In this document: positions 18,607 through 26,340 of the stretch, in pieces
How the letters are laid out: the number at the start of each line of letters is the position of its first letter
Numbering within the stretch: position 1 is the first letter of the stretch
DNA from: Nitrospira sp.
Lineage (GTDB): Bacteria; Nitrospirota; Nitrospiria; Nitrospirales; Nitrospiraceae
Reading direction: 5' to 3'
Length of the DNA: 64,000 bases
NCBI GenBank assembly: GCA_024998625.1
Contig: JACOEL010000001.1
Span: 62,001-126,000 of the forward strand
Program-made: the position numbers and the translations under genes
Notes under the pieces: generated by a model
Told to the model about the DNA's origin: nothing
Databases searched by the model: none
The model's input: only the letters and a program-made list of their open reading frames with translations

Positions 18607-18638
18607 TTTTCACGAAAATGAGCATGTTTTCGTGAAAA
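18607..18638. promoter_or_regulatory. Perfect 12-bp inverted repeat, operator-like
   Basis: TTTTCACGAAAA (18607-18618) and TTTTCGTGAAAA (18627-18638) are exact reverse complements, separated by eight bases. The site lies in an AT-rich patch upstream of hsdR and has the symmetry of a binding site for a dimeric repressor. No run of T follows that would make it a terminator. It may be read by the winged-helix AlbA_2 protein encoded nearby, but this is inference. Confidence 0.5.
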
Positions 18639-18659
18639 CAGCATGGGACTGAACAATAG

Positions 18660-18793
18660 CCCCGCAGATTTCACACAACCCTCTTCACCCAACCGGTCTT
18701 GGTCGAACCACTCACCCAGGTAGCAATAGCCGGGTTTGTCGTAGAACAGGCCGAGGACACGGTTCTACGTGGCCCGTTCTGGTTGACCGACAG
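18660..18793 (-). pseudogene. Decayed copy of the hsdR 5' end
   Basis: The minus strand reads VGQPERAT, a stop, then NRVLGLFYDKPGYCYLGEW. This aligns with residues 4-31 of the intact HsdR (IGQPERAAQDRLIALFRDEL, GYRYLGDW), with a nonsense codon and several replacements. After about 40 codons the similarity ends. It is one of three hsdR 5' ends within 850 bp. Confidence 0.7.
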
Positions 18794-18922
18794 GGGATAT
18801 CAGCACGATCTTCCTCTAACCCATAGCGTGCGGCACAAAGACACGCCCCTCTTGCAATTCACACCATCGTCATCCATAATTTCCCCATGGGCTGGTCACT
18901 GCGTAGCGGGGGCCGGCCTCTT

Positions 18923-19042
18923 TTATTTGGGAAGCACTACGAGACCATAGCCCTCAATGCGCCCTGTCCGGCTGCACCGAAACTTCTCCTCAATCACGCG
19001 ATAGTCTTCTTTGATCGTTTTGCCGAGCATGGGCACTGTCAT
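18923..19042 (-). CDS. Small ORF of 39 residues coupled to an hsdS remnant
   Basis: ATG at 19042 overlaps the stop of the hsdS-tail remnant by ATGA; the frame ends TAA at 18923. The peptide begins MTVPMLGKTIKEDY and ends GYGLVVLPK. It is charged and without a membrane segment. It could be a genuine small protein or the preserved tail of a gene once downstream of hsdS. No family is recognised. Confidence 0.35.
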   Translation of the reverse strand: MTVPMLGKTIKEDYRVIEEKFRCSRTGRIEGYGLVVLPK

Positions 19043-19233
19043 ACCAGCCTGATCCTCCCTGTCAGCAGTTCCTGCATCATGCCCTATTTGAGCTAGCGGG
19101 CTTTGGCCAGCTTGGCTTCCAGCACGACGATCTCAGCGTCCATATCGGAGGAGTAGCGGTAGTTCAGCTCATCACGGAAGAGCGCGATGACCCGGTGCTG
19201 CGTGGCCCGTTCGGGTTGGCCGACACCGTTCAC
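19039..19233 (-). pseudogene. Fusion remnant: hsdR 5' end joined in frame to hsdS 3' end
   Basis: Starts GTG at 19233, overlapping the stop of the AlbA_2 gene (TAGTGA). It reads VNGVGQPERATQHRVIALFR and on to NYRY, which is the HsdR N-terminus. It then passes directly into SSDMDAEIVVLEAKLAKAR, the HsdS C-terminal helix, followed by two in-frame stops and GMMQELLTGRIRLV, which matches the end of the intact HsdS. An internal deletion has therefore joined the two genes. The remainder of the 18397-19232 gap is covered by the neighbouring entries. Confidence 0.75.
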
Positions 19234-20597
19234 TACACGACCTCCCAATGGCCGGTCTTACGAGCCCCGATTCGACGCAGCCGACCAGCCCTCTTGAGAC
19301 TGGCCACATTCTGTTCAATTTTTCGGGTGGAGATTCCTATGATTTTCGCAAGCCCAGACGCAGTCACGCGTGGCTTCTGGCTCAGAATCTCAAGGATTCG
19401 TTGTTGGTTGGCGGTCACATTTATACCGACCTTTATACCGACCCCTATACCGACCTTTTCACCGACCCTCTCCTGTGCGGCAGCCTGCAGGTGCGCAGGA
19501 TTCGCGTGAAACGTCAGCATCAGCCCCGCCATCCCGAAGTCATACGCCGGTGGTGCAATCCCGTGTTCCAAGCAGGCGCGGTTGATCTTCTCGATGCCGC
19601 GTCCCCAAGACTCGATATAACCTGCCCGGAAGAAGGCATTGGCGATCAATGGATTAAAGGGCCTGGACGGATGCTTGCCCAGCAGTTGTTCCAGCGTCCA
19701 GCGCTCCGGAAGATCGCCGGAGTTCCAGAGCACGAGCTTATCTTCATACACGCTGATCTGGATGGGCACGCCGCTGCTATAGTCCTTGTGGACCACGGCG
19801 TTCAGCAGGGCCTCGCGCAGAGCGGCATACGGATAGAGGAAGGTCTCATGCCGCTGCAAACCCTGGTAGCTGATATACGCCTTCAGATACTTCGTATGAA
19901 GGAGTTCCAGCGCGCGCTCCACCTGCTCGAACAGGCTGCCGTGCACCTCATCCTGATACCGGAGGTCGTCGTCCGTGACAAAAAAGCCGATCTTGATCCA
20001 CGCCCCGCTGACATACTGCTCCGGGCGGGGTGAAAACAGGAGACAGGCGGCCCGTTTCAAACCATACTTCTCCGTCAGTTCCAGATTCCCAAGAATCACC
20101 TCCCGTCTGTCGCGCAAGACAGCCCGGTCCATCCGACCGCTTTGCGACGCGCCGGCTTTGAATAGGCGCAAGGCTGCGGCACTGCACGATCGTGCGGTGA
20201 ACGAGGGTTCCGGCGTATCGTCCCAATGGCGTCCCCGCTTCGCGAGCAGAAACCGCTCAAGGGCGGCACCTTTCAGCTCCTGCGTGGTGCTGCCGCTACG
20301 GAAATAGTAGGTGCCTTTGTAGCTGATAGGGCTGGGGTACGGTTCCACCCGGATTTCCACCAGATCCTTCCCCGCTGCTTTGACGAGGCGAACATCCGCC
20401 ATGATGCCCAACACATCGCGAATCTTATTCGGCAGGTCTTCCATCAGCTTCGCGGCGTCGCTCACCCCGACAGCCTTCCCCTTGTTGTCCCGGCCGATTG
20501 CCAGCACACCGCCCTCGGCATTGGCGAAACCCGAGATCCACTTCAGGTATTCGTCCTGCCAGGACTCCTTCCACTCCATGCGCTGGTTTTCCTTCAT
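19233..20597 (-). CDS. AlbA_2 (Schlafen-type) domain protein with winged helix
   Basis: 454 residues from the ATG at 20597; a GTG at 20606 would add three. An AlbA_2 domain (MEWKESW, FANAEGGVLAIGRDN) is at about 5-120. An ATPase-like HATPase_c_4 region (REALLNAVVHKDY, ESWGRGIEKI) follows, and a C-terminal winged helix (LAKIIGISTRKIEQNVASLK) ends the protein. A linker made of VGEKVG/VGIKVG units precedes the winged helix; at DNA level this is a short tandem repeat near 19415-19475. Proteins of this type are annotated as transcriptional regulators and are common inside type I restriction operons. The role here may be control of hsd expression or accessory defence. Confidence 0.82.
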   Translation of the reverse strand: MKENQRMEWKESWQDEYLKWISGFANAEGGVLAIGRDNKGKAVGVSDAAKLMEDLPNKIRDVLGIMADVRLVKAAGKDLVEIRVEPYPSPISYKGTYYFRSGSTTQELKGAALERFLLAKRGRHWDDTPEPSFTARSCSAAALRLFKAGASQSGRMDRAVLRDRREVILGNLELTEKYGLKRAACLLFSPRPEQYVSGAWIKIGFFVTDDDLRYQDEVHGSLFEQVERALELLHTKYLKAYISYQGLQRHETFLYPYAALREALLNAVVHKDYSSGVPIQISVYEDKLVLWNSGDLPERWTLEQLLGKHPSRPFNPLIANAFFRAGYIESWGRGIEKINRACLEHGIAPPAYDFGMAGLMLTFHANPAHLQAAAQERVGEKVGIGVGIKVGINVTANQQRILEILSQKPRVTASGLAKIIGISTRKIEQNVASLKRAGRLRRIGARKTGHWEVV

Positions 20598-20607
20598 ACG
20601 AAGCACA

Positions 20608-20671
20608 TTAATGGAGAATTGATAGTGGAGAGTTGAAAATGCTCGTTATGATTCATTTTCAATTCTTAACT
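20608..20671. repeat. Hairpin repeat R3 of the hsd operon
   Basis: Left arm 20608-20641 (GAATTGATAGTGGAGAGTTG within it, ending AAAATG) and right arm 20654-20671 (CATTTTCAATTCTTAAC) are imperfect reverse complements. It closes the downstream side of the four-helix-bundle gene and contains that gene's stop codon. Confidence 0.7.
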
Positions 20672-21015
20672 GTCCTGGATGTTTTCACAATCGAGACCAG
20701 AAGTTTAACGAGTTCTTCGCTATCCATTCGGATGGACTCAAAACTCTGCTCGGCGATGTATTCGGACTGATGGAGCAACTCCAGCCAGTAAAGGGTTTCG
20801 TTGGCTTCCTTGAGGGCAATATTCATTTTGTGTGTGAAGTCGGCTTTACTTTCCGCATGTTCCGCCTCGCGCACCAACGCGCCAATGGCTGTGCCGCTGC
20901 GTAATACTTGTTTGGATAACACAAACTCCTTCTTCTCGCCTTGCAAGTATTTCGTCAACGTCACCACCCGGAGCGCGAAAGCGAACGATTTCGCTTTGAC
21001 GACATTCTCTTTCAT
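20659..21015 (-). CDS. Four-helix-bundle protein (S23/IVP family)
   Basis: 118 residues from the ATG at 21015. Family hallmarks are FALRVVTLTKYL, the central LSKQVLRSGTAIGALVREA, and ESKADFTHKMNIALKEANET followed by YWLELL. This is the family first found in intervening sequences of 23S rRNA and now seen as stand-alone genes of unknown function. The gene is bounded by two halves of the local hairpin repeat in inverted orientation, and its ATG is part of the upstream repeat. It interrupts the hsd operon between hsdS and the AlbA_2 gene, which suggests a mobile cassette. Confidence 0.88.
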   Translation of the reverse strand: MKENVVKAKSFAFALRVVTLTKYLQGEKKEFVLSKQVLRSGTAIGALVREAEHAESKADFTHKMNIALKEANETLYWLELLHQSEYIAEQSFESIRMDSEELVKLLVSIVKTSRTVKN

Positions 21016-21043
21016 TCTCAATTATCCACTCTCAATTTATTAA
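21013..21043. repeat. Hairpin repeat R4 (half copy)
   Basis: CATTCTCAATTATCCACTCTC, a single arm of the hsd-operon hairpin, ends at the start codon of the four-helix-bundle gene. With R3 it forms inverted repeats around that gene (about 80 percent matching over 25 bases). Confidence 0.65.
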
Positions 21044-22330
21044 CCGGATACGTCCGGTTAATAACTCCTGCATCATGCCCTGCTTGAGGAGGCGGGCTTT
21101 GGCGAGCTTGGCTTCCAGCGCGGCAATCTCCGCATCCATGTCGGAGAGAACGGTGGCGATGGCGATTTGTTCGTCGGGTGATGGTGCAGGCACTTCAAAA
21201 CTGCGAATGTCTTCAAGGGAGAGATTCGCTTGAGCTGCTTGGACGTTGATTGCAGTGATATGAGCCAGAATCTGAGGGCCAGCCAGATACTTCAAAAGAA
21301 AGTCGTGACGCAGGCACGACTGGGCTTTAATTCTTATGATCGCCAACGCTTGGTTTGTATTTGCCGAAAGCAGGTCCGTTTTGACAATTGCTGTGCGTCC
21401 CAAAGCACCAGCAATTGAGAACAAAATATCCTTCTCCCGAAGCTGAGATCGTTTCAATAGACGATGTGTATTGTCATCAATTGCTGCCAACATTTCCGAA
21501 ATGACAGAACCCTCTTCACTCAGAGACTCCACCTTTACGAAATTGATTCCTTGATCAGTGAAGTTGCGCCCCAGGGAGGTAGGTGTCGTCCCTTTTGTTA
21601 TGCGGTCGGTTTCATCACCTAATCGCTTCACCTCCCACTCCCCGCTGAACCCGGGCAGGCGCTTCTTGCCGGAGAGGAGTTCCTGCATGGCGCCTTGTTT
21701 GATCTGTCGCTTCTTGGCGAGGAGTTGCTCCAGGGATTCGATGAGGGCATCCGCATCGCTCAGCGCCTCGGCGATGGCGTGTTGTTCGAGTTCAGTTGGC
21801 CATGCGAGGCGCAACTTCTCGAACCGTGAGCCACCAAGGTGCGCGACCGACGTGGTCTGAAGTGCAATTCGAGCGAAAACTCCGGTATGTTGGCAGTGTC
21901 GGAAAAGGTAGGAGGCAAACTTCTCGGAAACGCCAGGGCGTGCTCTAAAACGCAAAAGCGCGTTCTGGATGGCGCATGGCTCAGGGTATTCGTTCTGATA
22001 CAAGGCGCACCGACCAACAAGATCAATACTCTGCCCCTCGTTGAGCAACACATCGCCACTTCGAATCTGGAACTGTGTGAACTGCTCCTCGGTCATTGGC
22101 ATCGTGAGCACGTCGCCAATGTCGATTCGGCCATCAAAGACGTTCTTCGTTCGGAGATACGGGCGTTGCAGTCCAGGCGCATTTACGGCCAATGCCTTGC
22201 CAGTCACGACCTCGCCTTTTTGCCGAACTGCACAAACCTCCCATTCATCCGGGATGATGCCCACCTCGGTCTGTTTGTAGCCAGCCGGAATTAGTTGAGA
22301 ATTGAAAGTTGAGAGTTGAGAATGGCTCAT
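21032..22330 (-). CDS. hsdS: Type I restriction enzyme specificity subunit
   Basis: 432 residues from the ATG at 22330, which overlaps the hsdM stop (ATGA). Two target-recognition domains are each followed by a conserved helix (ALIESLEQLLAKKRQIKQGA near the middle and AALEAKLAKARLLKQGMMQE near the end) ending in LLSGKKRL and LLTGRIRL. GYKQTEVGIIPDEWEV and FSGEWEVKRLGD mark the two TRD starts. HsdS sets the DNA sequence recognised by the complex. The first 14 residues (SHSQLSTFNSQL) are translated from the hairpin repeat R1 and are unlike normal HsdS N-termini. Confidence 0.92.
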   Translation of the reverse strand: MSHSQLSTFNSQLIPAGYKQTEVGIIPDEWEVCAVRQKGEVVTGKALAVNAPGLQRPYLRTKNVFDGRIDIGDVLTMPMTEEQFTQFQIRSGDVLLNEGQSIDLVGRCALYQNEYPEPCAIQNALLRFRARPGVSEKFASYLFRHCQHTGVFARIALQTTSVAHLGGSRFEKLRLAWPTELEQHAIAEALSDADALIESLEQLLAKKRQIKQGAMQELLSGKKRLPGFSGEWEVKRLGDETDRITKGTTPTSLGRNFTDQGINFVKVESLSEEGSVISEMLAAIDDNTHRLLKRSQLREKDILFSIAGALGRTAIVKTDLLSANTNQALAIIRIKAQSCLRHDFLLKYLAGPQILAHITAINVQAAQANLSLEDIRSFEVPAPSPDEQIAIATVLSDMDAEIAALEAKLAKARLLKQGMMQELLTGRIRLIN

Positions 22331-22358
22331 TTTCCACTCTCCACTTTCCACTCTCCAC
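22294..22358. repeat. Hairpin repeat R1 at the hsdM/hsdS junction
   Basis: Arms 22294-22324 and 22328-22358 (31 bases each, three-base loop) are about 84 percent complementary and built from GAGAGTTGA/GAAAGTTGA-like units. The repeat encodes the last residues of HsdM (SGEWKVESGK), the stop codon, and the first residues of HsdS, including its ATG. Confidence 0.8.
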
Positions 22359-24815
22359 TTGGCGCAAATCCCATTTGCGCTAGGTGGCGGTTCACCTTGG
22401 CTTCCAGATCGGCCACGCGATTGACCATCTGCGGCAGCGGGGTTTCGTACCGCTCAGCCAGTTCCTTCACCCGCTGCGTCAGTTGCTGGCTCACGCGGTC
22501 CATCTCGCCGTGAATATCTTGATCCAAAGCAGCGAGCCATTTGTCATCCACGACCAGCTGCTTAATCTCCGCTTCGGTGAGCGTCGGATACTTGGTGTAG
22601 GTCTTGGCATCGAGCGAGGCCTCTGCTTCCTTCAGGCGCTTCTTGAGATCGGCCTCGTCACCGTTCAGCTTCAGCCAGTCGTTCAGCGCGGCTGCTTCGC
22701 CATTGGATAATTGAGAGTTGAAAGTTGAAAATTGAGAATGATCCGTGTCCTTCTTTTTCATTTTCAATTCTCCACTTTCCACTTTCAACTCCTTCAGTCG
22801 CTGCGCGACTGAAGCCGCGTTCACCTTATCGAGTTCGGAGAAAGCCCCTTCGTCGCCGCTATGTTCTTCTTCCAATTCAGTGAGGCGGGCGCTGACAGCT
22901 TCCAGGTCAGCCGTAAGCTGATCGATGGCTTCCTGTTCTTTCGCAAAGTAGCGGGTGACGATGAGCGGCTTAGGCACGAGGTCGCAGGTCCAGCCCTTGT
23001 CCTTTTCCTTGCCCTTCTTGTCCTTCTCAATGATGCGGTAGGTCTCGGCCTTCCACCCGTCGGCGGCAATCAAGTAAGAGTCGTCCTGCATGGTCTCGGC
23101 CCAGTAGTCCATGAGGTGCTGATAGACATCGTATTTGTCGATGAGCGGCTGGCCGACGTAGTGGGCGAGCAGGTCTTCGGACAGTTTGCCGATGAGTTCC
23201 TTCGGGTGGCAGCCGGCCTTCAGTGCACGAAGCGACTTGGCGGTCTTGTGTTTCCACGTCGCAAAGTGGGCGTTCATCCTGCCGATGAAAGCGGCAAATT
23301 CTGGATGCTCGTAGATCGTGGACTTGATCGCCGACTTCTCCACGGACAGATCCAGATAACCGGGCCGGTTGGCCTTGAAGAGTGACCGCCGGAGCTTGGG
23401 GCACACATCCCAGTACTGCTGAAGCGCGTTCACATCCGCTTGCGGAATGCCGCCTTTGAGGTGGCCTTCGATGTCTTGCCGGTCTTCCGCCTGCTGGCTG
23501 TCGATGTAGCGGGGCAGGTTGAGGTTGAACTCGTTCTTTTCAATTTCGTCCACGCTCACCATGCGAGAGTACTTCGGTACGTCGAGGCGCTTGTTGAAGA
23601 CATCCACGATTTGGTGAATGTCCTGGGCGCGGAGGCGGTTCTTCGGACCGTCTTTCATAAATCCGGCGCTCGCGTCGATCATGAAGATACCCTTGCGGGT
23701 ACGGGCCTCCTGTTTGTCCACCACCACGATGCAGGCGGGAATGCCGGTGCCATAAAACAGATTGGCGGGCAGGCCGATGATGCCCTTGATGTAGCCCTTG
23801 CGGATCAGGTTGCGGCGGATGTCGGCCTCGACATTGCCCCGGAACAAGACACCGTGCGGCAGGATGCAGGCTCCCTTGCCGGTGCTCTTGAGCGAGCGGA
23901 CGATGTGCAGCAGGTAGGCGTAGTCGCCTTGCTTGTTGGGCGGCACGCCGAATGACTGGAACCGCTCGTAGGGATCGTTGAGGGGATCGAGTCCTGTACT
24001 CCACCGTTTGTCGCTGAACGGTGGATTGGCGACGACGTAGTCGAAGGTCTTGAGTGGCTGGCCATCCTTGAACTTGGGGTCAGCCAGCGTGTTGCCCTGC
24101 GCGATGAGCGCCGTGGGGTTGTTGTGGAGGATCATGTTCATCCGCGCGAGGCCCGCGGTGGTGCGTCTTTCTCCTGGCCGTAGAGGGTCACCGGCGTGCG
24201 CGCTTCGTCCGCGACTTTCAGCAATAAAGAGCCGGAACCACATGTCGGGTCATAGACCGTGGTATCCGAACTCGTCTTGGCCTCCCTGATGCCTAGAATC
24301 TGCGCGATGATGCGGCTGACTTCGGCCGGTGTATAAAACTGGCCCTTGCTCTTGCCGCTCTCCGTGGCGAAGTGCCGCATGAGGTATTCATAGGCATCGC
24401 CCAGGATGTCGTCGCCTTCGGCGCGGTTTTTGGAGAAGTCGAGTCGCTTGTCTTCAAAAATAGCGATCAGGTCGGTCAGTCGCTTGACCATCTCATCGCC
24501 GCTGCCAAGCTTATTGGCATCGTTGAAGTCCGGCATGTCGGACAGCTTGTTGGCGTTCGCCAGCGGCGCGATGATTTTCTTGTTGATCTGGTCGCCGATG
24601 TCCGGCTTGCCCTTGAGGGCCACCATGTCCTTGAAGCGCGCACCCTTCGGAATAGTGATCGGCGCGTACGGGACATCGGCATACTTGTCGCTGACGTATT
24701 TGATGAACAGGAGGACGAGGACATAGTCCTTGTACTGGCTGGCATCCATGCCGCCGCGCAGCACATCACAACTGGACCAGAGGGAGCTGTAGAGTTCAGA
24801 TTTCTTAATCGCCAT
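22327..24815 (-). pseudogene. hsdM: Type I restriction enzyme methyltransferase subunit, frameshifted
   Basis: The ATG at 24815 opens a frame with the HsdM N-terminal helices and AdoMet motif I DPTCGSGSLLL (189-199). It reaches YGQEKD (D217, near 24165) and then runs out of frame to a stop at 24138. The family sequence resumes one frame over as TTAGLARMNMILHNNP and continues through NPPFSDKRW (motif IV) to the end at 22327. One missing base near 24155-24165 explains this; it is not in a homopolymer. If real, the methyltransferase, and with it modification and restriction, is lost; if an assembly error, the protein is about 830 residues. A hairpin repeat (R2) is inserted in frame in the C-terminal region. 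Confidence 0.9.
22707..22790. repeat. Hairpin repeat R2 inside hsdM
   Basis: Arms 22707-22740 and 22759-22790 with an 18-base loop. It is translated in frame as ELKVESGELKMKKKDTDHSQ and on through FSTFNSQLS, an insert between two coiled-coil-like segments of the HsdM C-terminus. Both flanking segments remain in frame. Confidence 0.78.
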
Positions 24816-24980
24816 GCGTCGCTAAAACCTCATATGCCTAGGGCCCTAATTGCGCGGAAGAATACCCTGTTCGTGTCTTTTAATCACCCGCGTTTTTACC
24901 GGCAACAGCGCCTCGTCGGTGCCTAGGGGACTGGGGGCGTGAGGCGTCTCTCGCTGTGGTCTGGGAAGACATGAGTCGCC

Positions 24981-25343
24981 TCACCGCTTCTGTCCAGGGC
25001 CACCTAAGGGCACAAACGGTACGTTCGGGTTGAATTCATTGATGGGGTTCAGCGGATTCTCCGGTCGATACCGATTGATCGGGTTGAACGGATTGTTCGG
25101 ATTGAATTGGTTGATGGGATTGGCAGGGTTGTTGGGATCGTACTGGTTCACGGGGTTAAACGGATTGTCCGGACTGTAGGCATTGGCGGGGTTGAACGGG
25201 TTGGCGGGCTGATACTGGTTGATGGGATTGAAGATGTTGAAGTCACGCTGGTACTTCTGGTCGAACCCCGGCTCTGCCCAGGCTGTTGCAGCCGAAGTCC
25301 ACGTCAGGATCATCAGTATCGCCGAAAGCCTTGAAGATCGCAT
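24981..25343 (-). CDS. Secreted Asn-Pro-rich tandem repeat protein
   Basis: 120 residues. A signal peptide (hydrophobic 8-22, cleavage likely after AWA at 20-22) is followed by five to six copies of a 12-residue unit of the form NP-F/I-NP-x-N-x-Y/F-x-P-x, ending in a short GGPGQKR tail. Asn and Pro make up over half of the mature protein. The 36-base period is visible in the DNA, but copies differ at many positions, so the repeats are old. It should be an extended, exported protein. No family is recognised. A role in the envelope, binding or biomineral contact is only a guess. Confidence 0.75.
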   Translation of the reverse strand: MRSSRLSAILMILTWTSAATAWAEPGFDQKYQRDFNIFNPINQYQPANPFNPANAYSPDNPFNPVNQYDPNNPANPINQFNPNNPFNPINRYRPENPLNPINEFNPNVPFVPLGGPGQKR

Positions 25344-25615
25344 AGTCGCCTCCCCTTCTGTCGTTCACCAGCTACTGTAGCCGACGACCGTGACATCCGG
25401 GGTCACAGGAGAAAAAATAACCGTCGCTCGTTCTTCGTGAAGCGTATCCCGTGGGGCGAATCAAATCGGCTCGTCCGGATGGCCTTGTGCAACTCCCGCC
25501 GATCAGTCGCGGATGACTTTGGTTGGTTGGGTTGGGTTGAACATCATGAGATTGATGTCCAGAAGCGCAAAGCCGGATAGAAGATGGCGGAAACCATGAC
25601 CACAGTGGTCTGCGT

Positions 25616-25954
25616 TTATTCGTGAGCGTAACCGACGACGGCGCAAAGTCCCTGCAGCACACGTTGCACGGTTTGGGGAGAGAGGGTGCCGAACGTCTTG
25701 ACGATACTGCTCTCGGAAAGGGTAAAGACCTTGTCCAATCTGATCCAGGAGGGTTTGGGGAGTGCCCCTTCGAGCAAGTTGGCTGTCGCCACTTGCAGGG
25801 CGTGATGTTGTTGCTCGACAGTGGTGATCGCGAGCCCGATAAAATCAGCGTGGCGATCAGGTGGAGTCAAAACCATCACGGGACGTTTTTTCGTTGACTG
25901 CAGGTCCGAAAATGGGAAGGGAATCAAGACCAGATCGCCTGGCTTACACGCCAT
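25616..25954 (-). CDS. MazF/PemK-type toxin candidate
   Basis: 112 residues from the ATG at 25954, inside the end of the antitoxin gene. Starts KPGDLVLIPFPFSDLQSTKKRPVMVLT, the MazF beta-barrel beginning with the basic residues used for RNA binding, then SWIRLDKVFTLSESSIVKTFGTLS, the family's C-terminal strand and helix. Members cut RNA at short sequences. The 11-base overlap with the upstream small gene is typical of toxin-antitoxin pairs. It is not closely similar to the MazF fragment at 13190. Confidence 0.85.
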   Translation of the reverse strand: MACKPGDLVLIPFPFSDLQSTKKRPVMVLTPPDRHADFIGLAITTVEQQHHALQVATANLLEGALPKPSWIRLDKVFTLSESSIVKTFGTLSPQTVQRVLQGLCAVVGYAHE

Positions 25955-26144
25955 TCCAGACCTCGTCGTCCTGGTTGTCCCACACATGGCGCATGGCCGG
26001 CTCCTGTGCCTGTTTCAATTCTTCGGTGAGACGATCCCGGAGGCCATGCTTCATTTCAATGTATCCAATAAAATCCAGGACCTCTTGCGCGAGGGGGTCC
26101 GGTAGTTTTTGCGCTTCCTTGAAGATTTTCTCCGCCGTCGACAT
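25944..26144 (-). CDS. Antitoxin candidate, DUF2281-like
   Basis: 66 residues from the ATG at 26144, preceded by GGAGG. The helix KLPDPLAQEVLDFIGYIEM is typical of DUF2281-like antitoxins, and the acidic C-terminus (DNQDDEVWNGV) would contact the toxin. The gene ends eleven bases inside the MazF-like gene. An upstream in-frame ATG at 26177 is possible but lacks a ribosome site. Confidence 0.75.
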   Translation of the reverse strand: MSTAEKIFKEAQKLPDPLAQEVLDFIGYIEMKHGLRDRLTEELKQAQEPAMRHVWDNQDDEVWNGV

Positions 26145-26340
26145 CGATGCCTCCTTTTCCGGCCACCAGCGCCACATGTATCAGGTGCATTATGGTCTGA
26201 AGACCATTCGGACACAACTGTTAGGCATTCTCCTACACCCCTTTCTGGTCAGCGGCGCGGAGCACGGGCACGATATACATCAGGGATAACTCGCTCGTGA
26301 AACCTCACTCGTCCGGAGGGCCTTGAGCAACTCCCGCCGA

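Noticed and set aside
25030-25240. Regular 36-base period suggesting a CRISPR array
   Set aside because: The period is the 12-residue Asn-Pro repeat of a coding sequence with signal peptide; units differ throughout and there are no unique spacers or cas genes.
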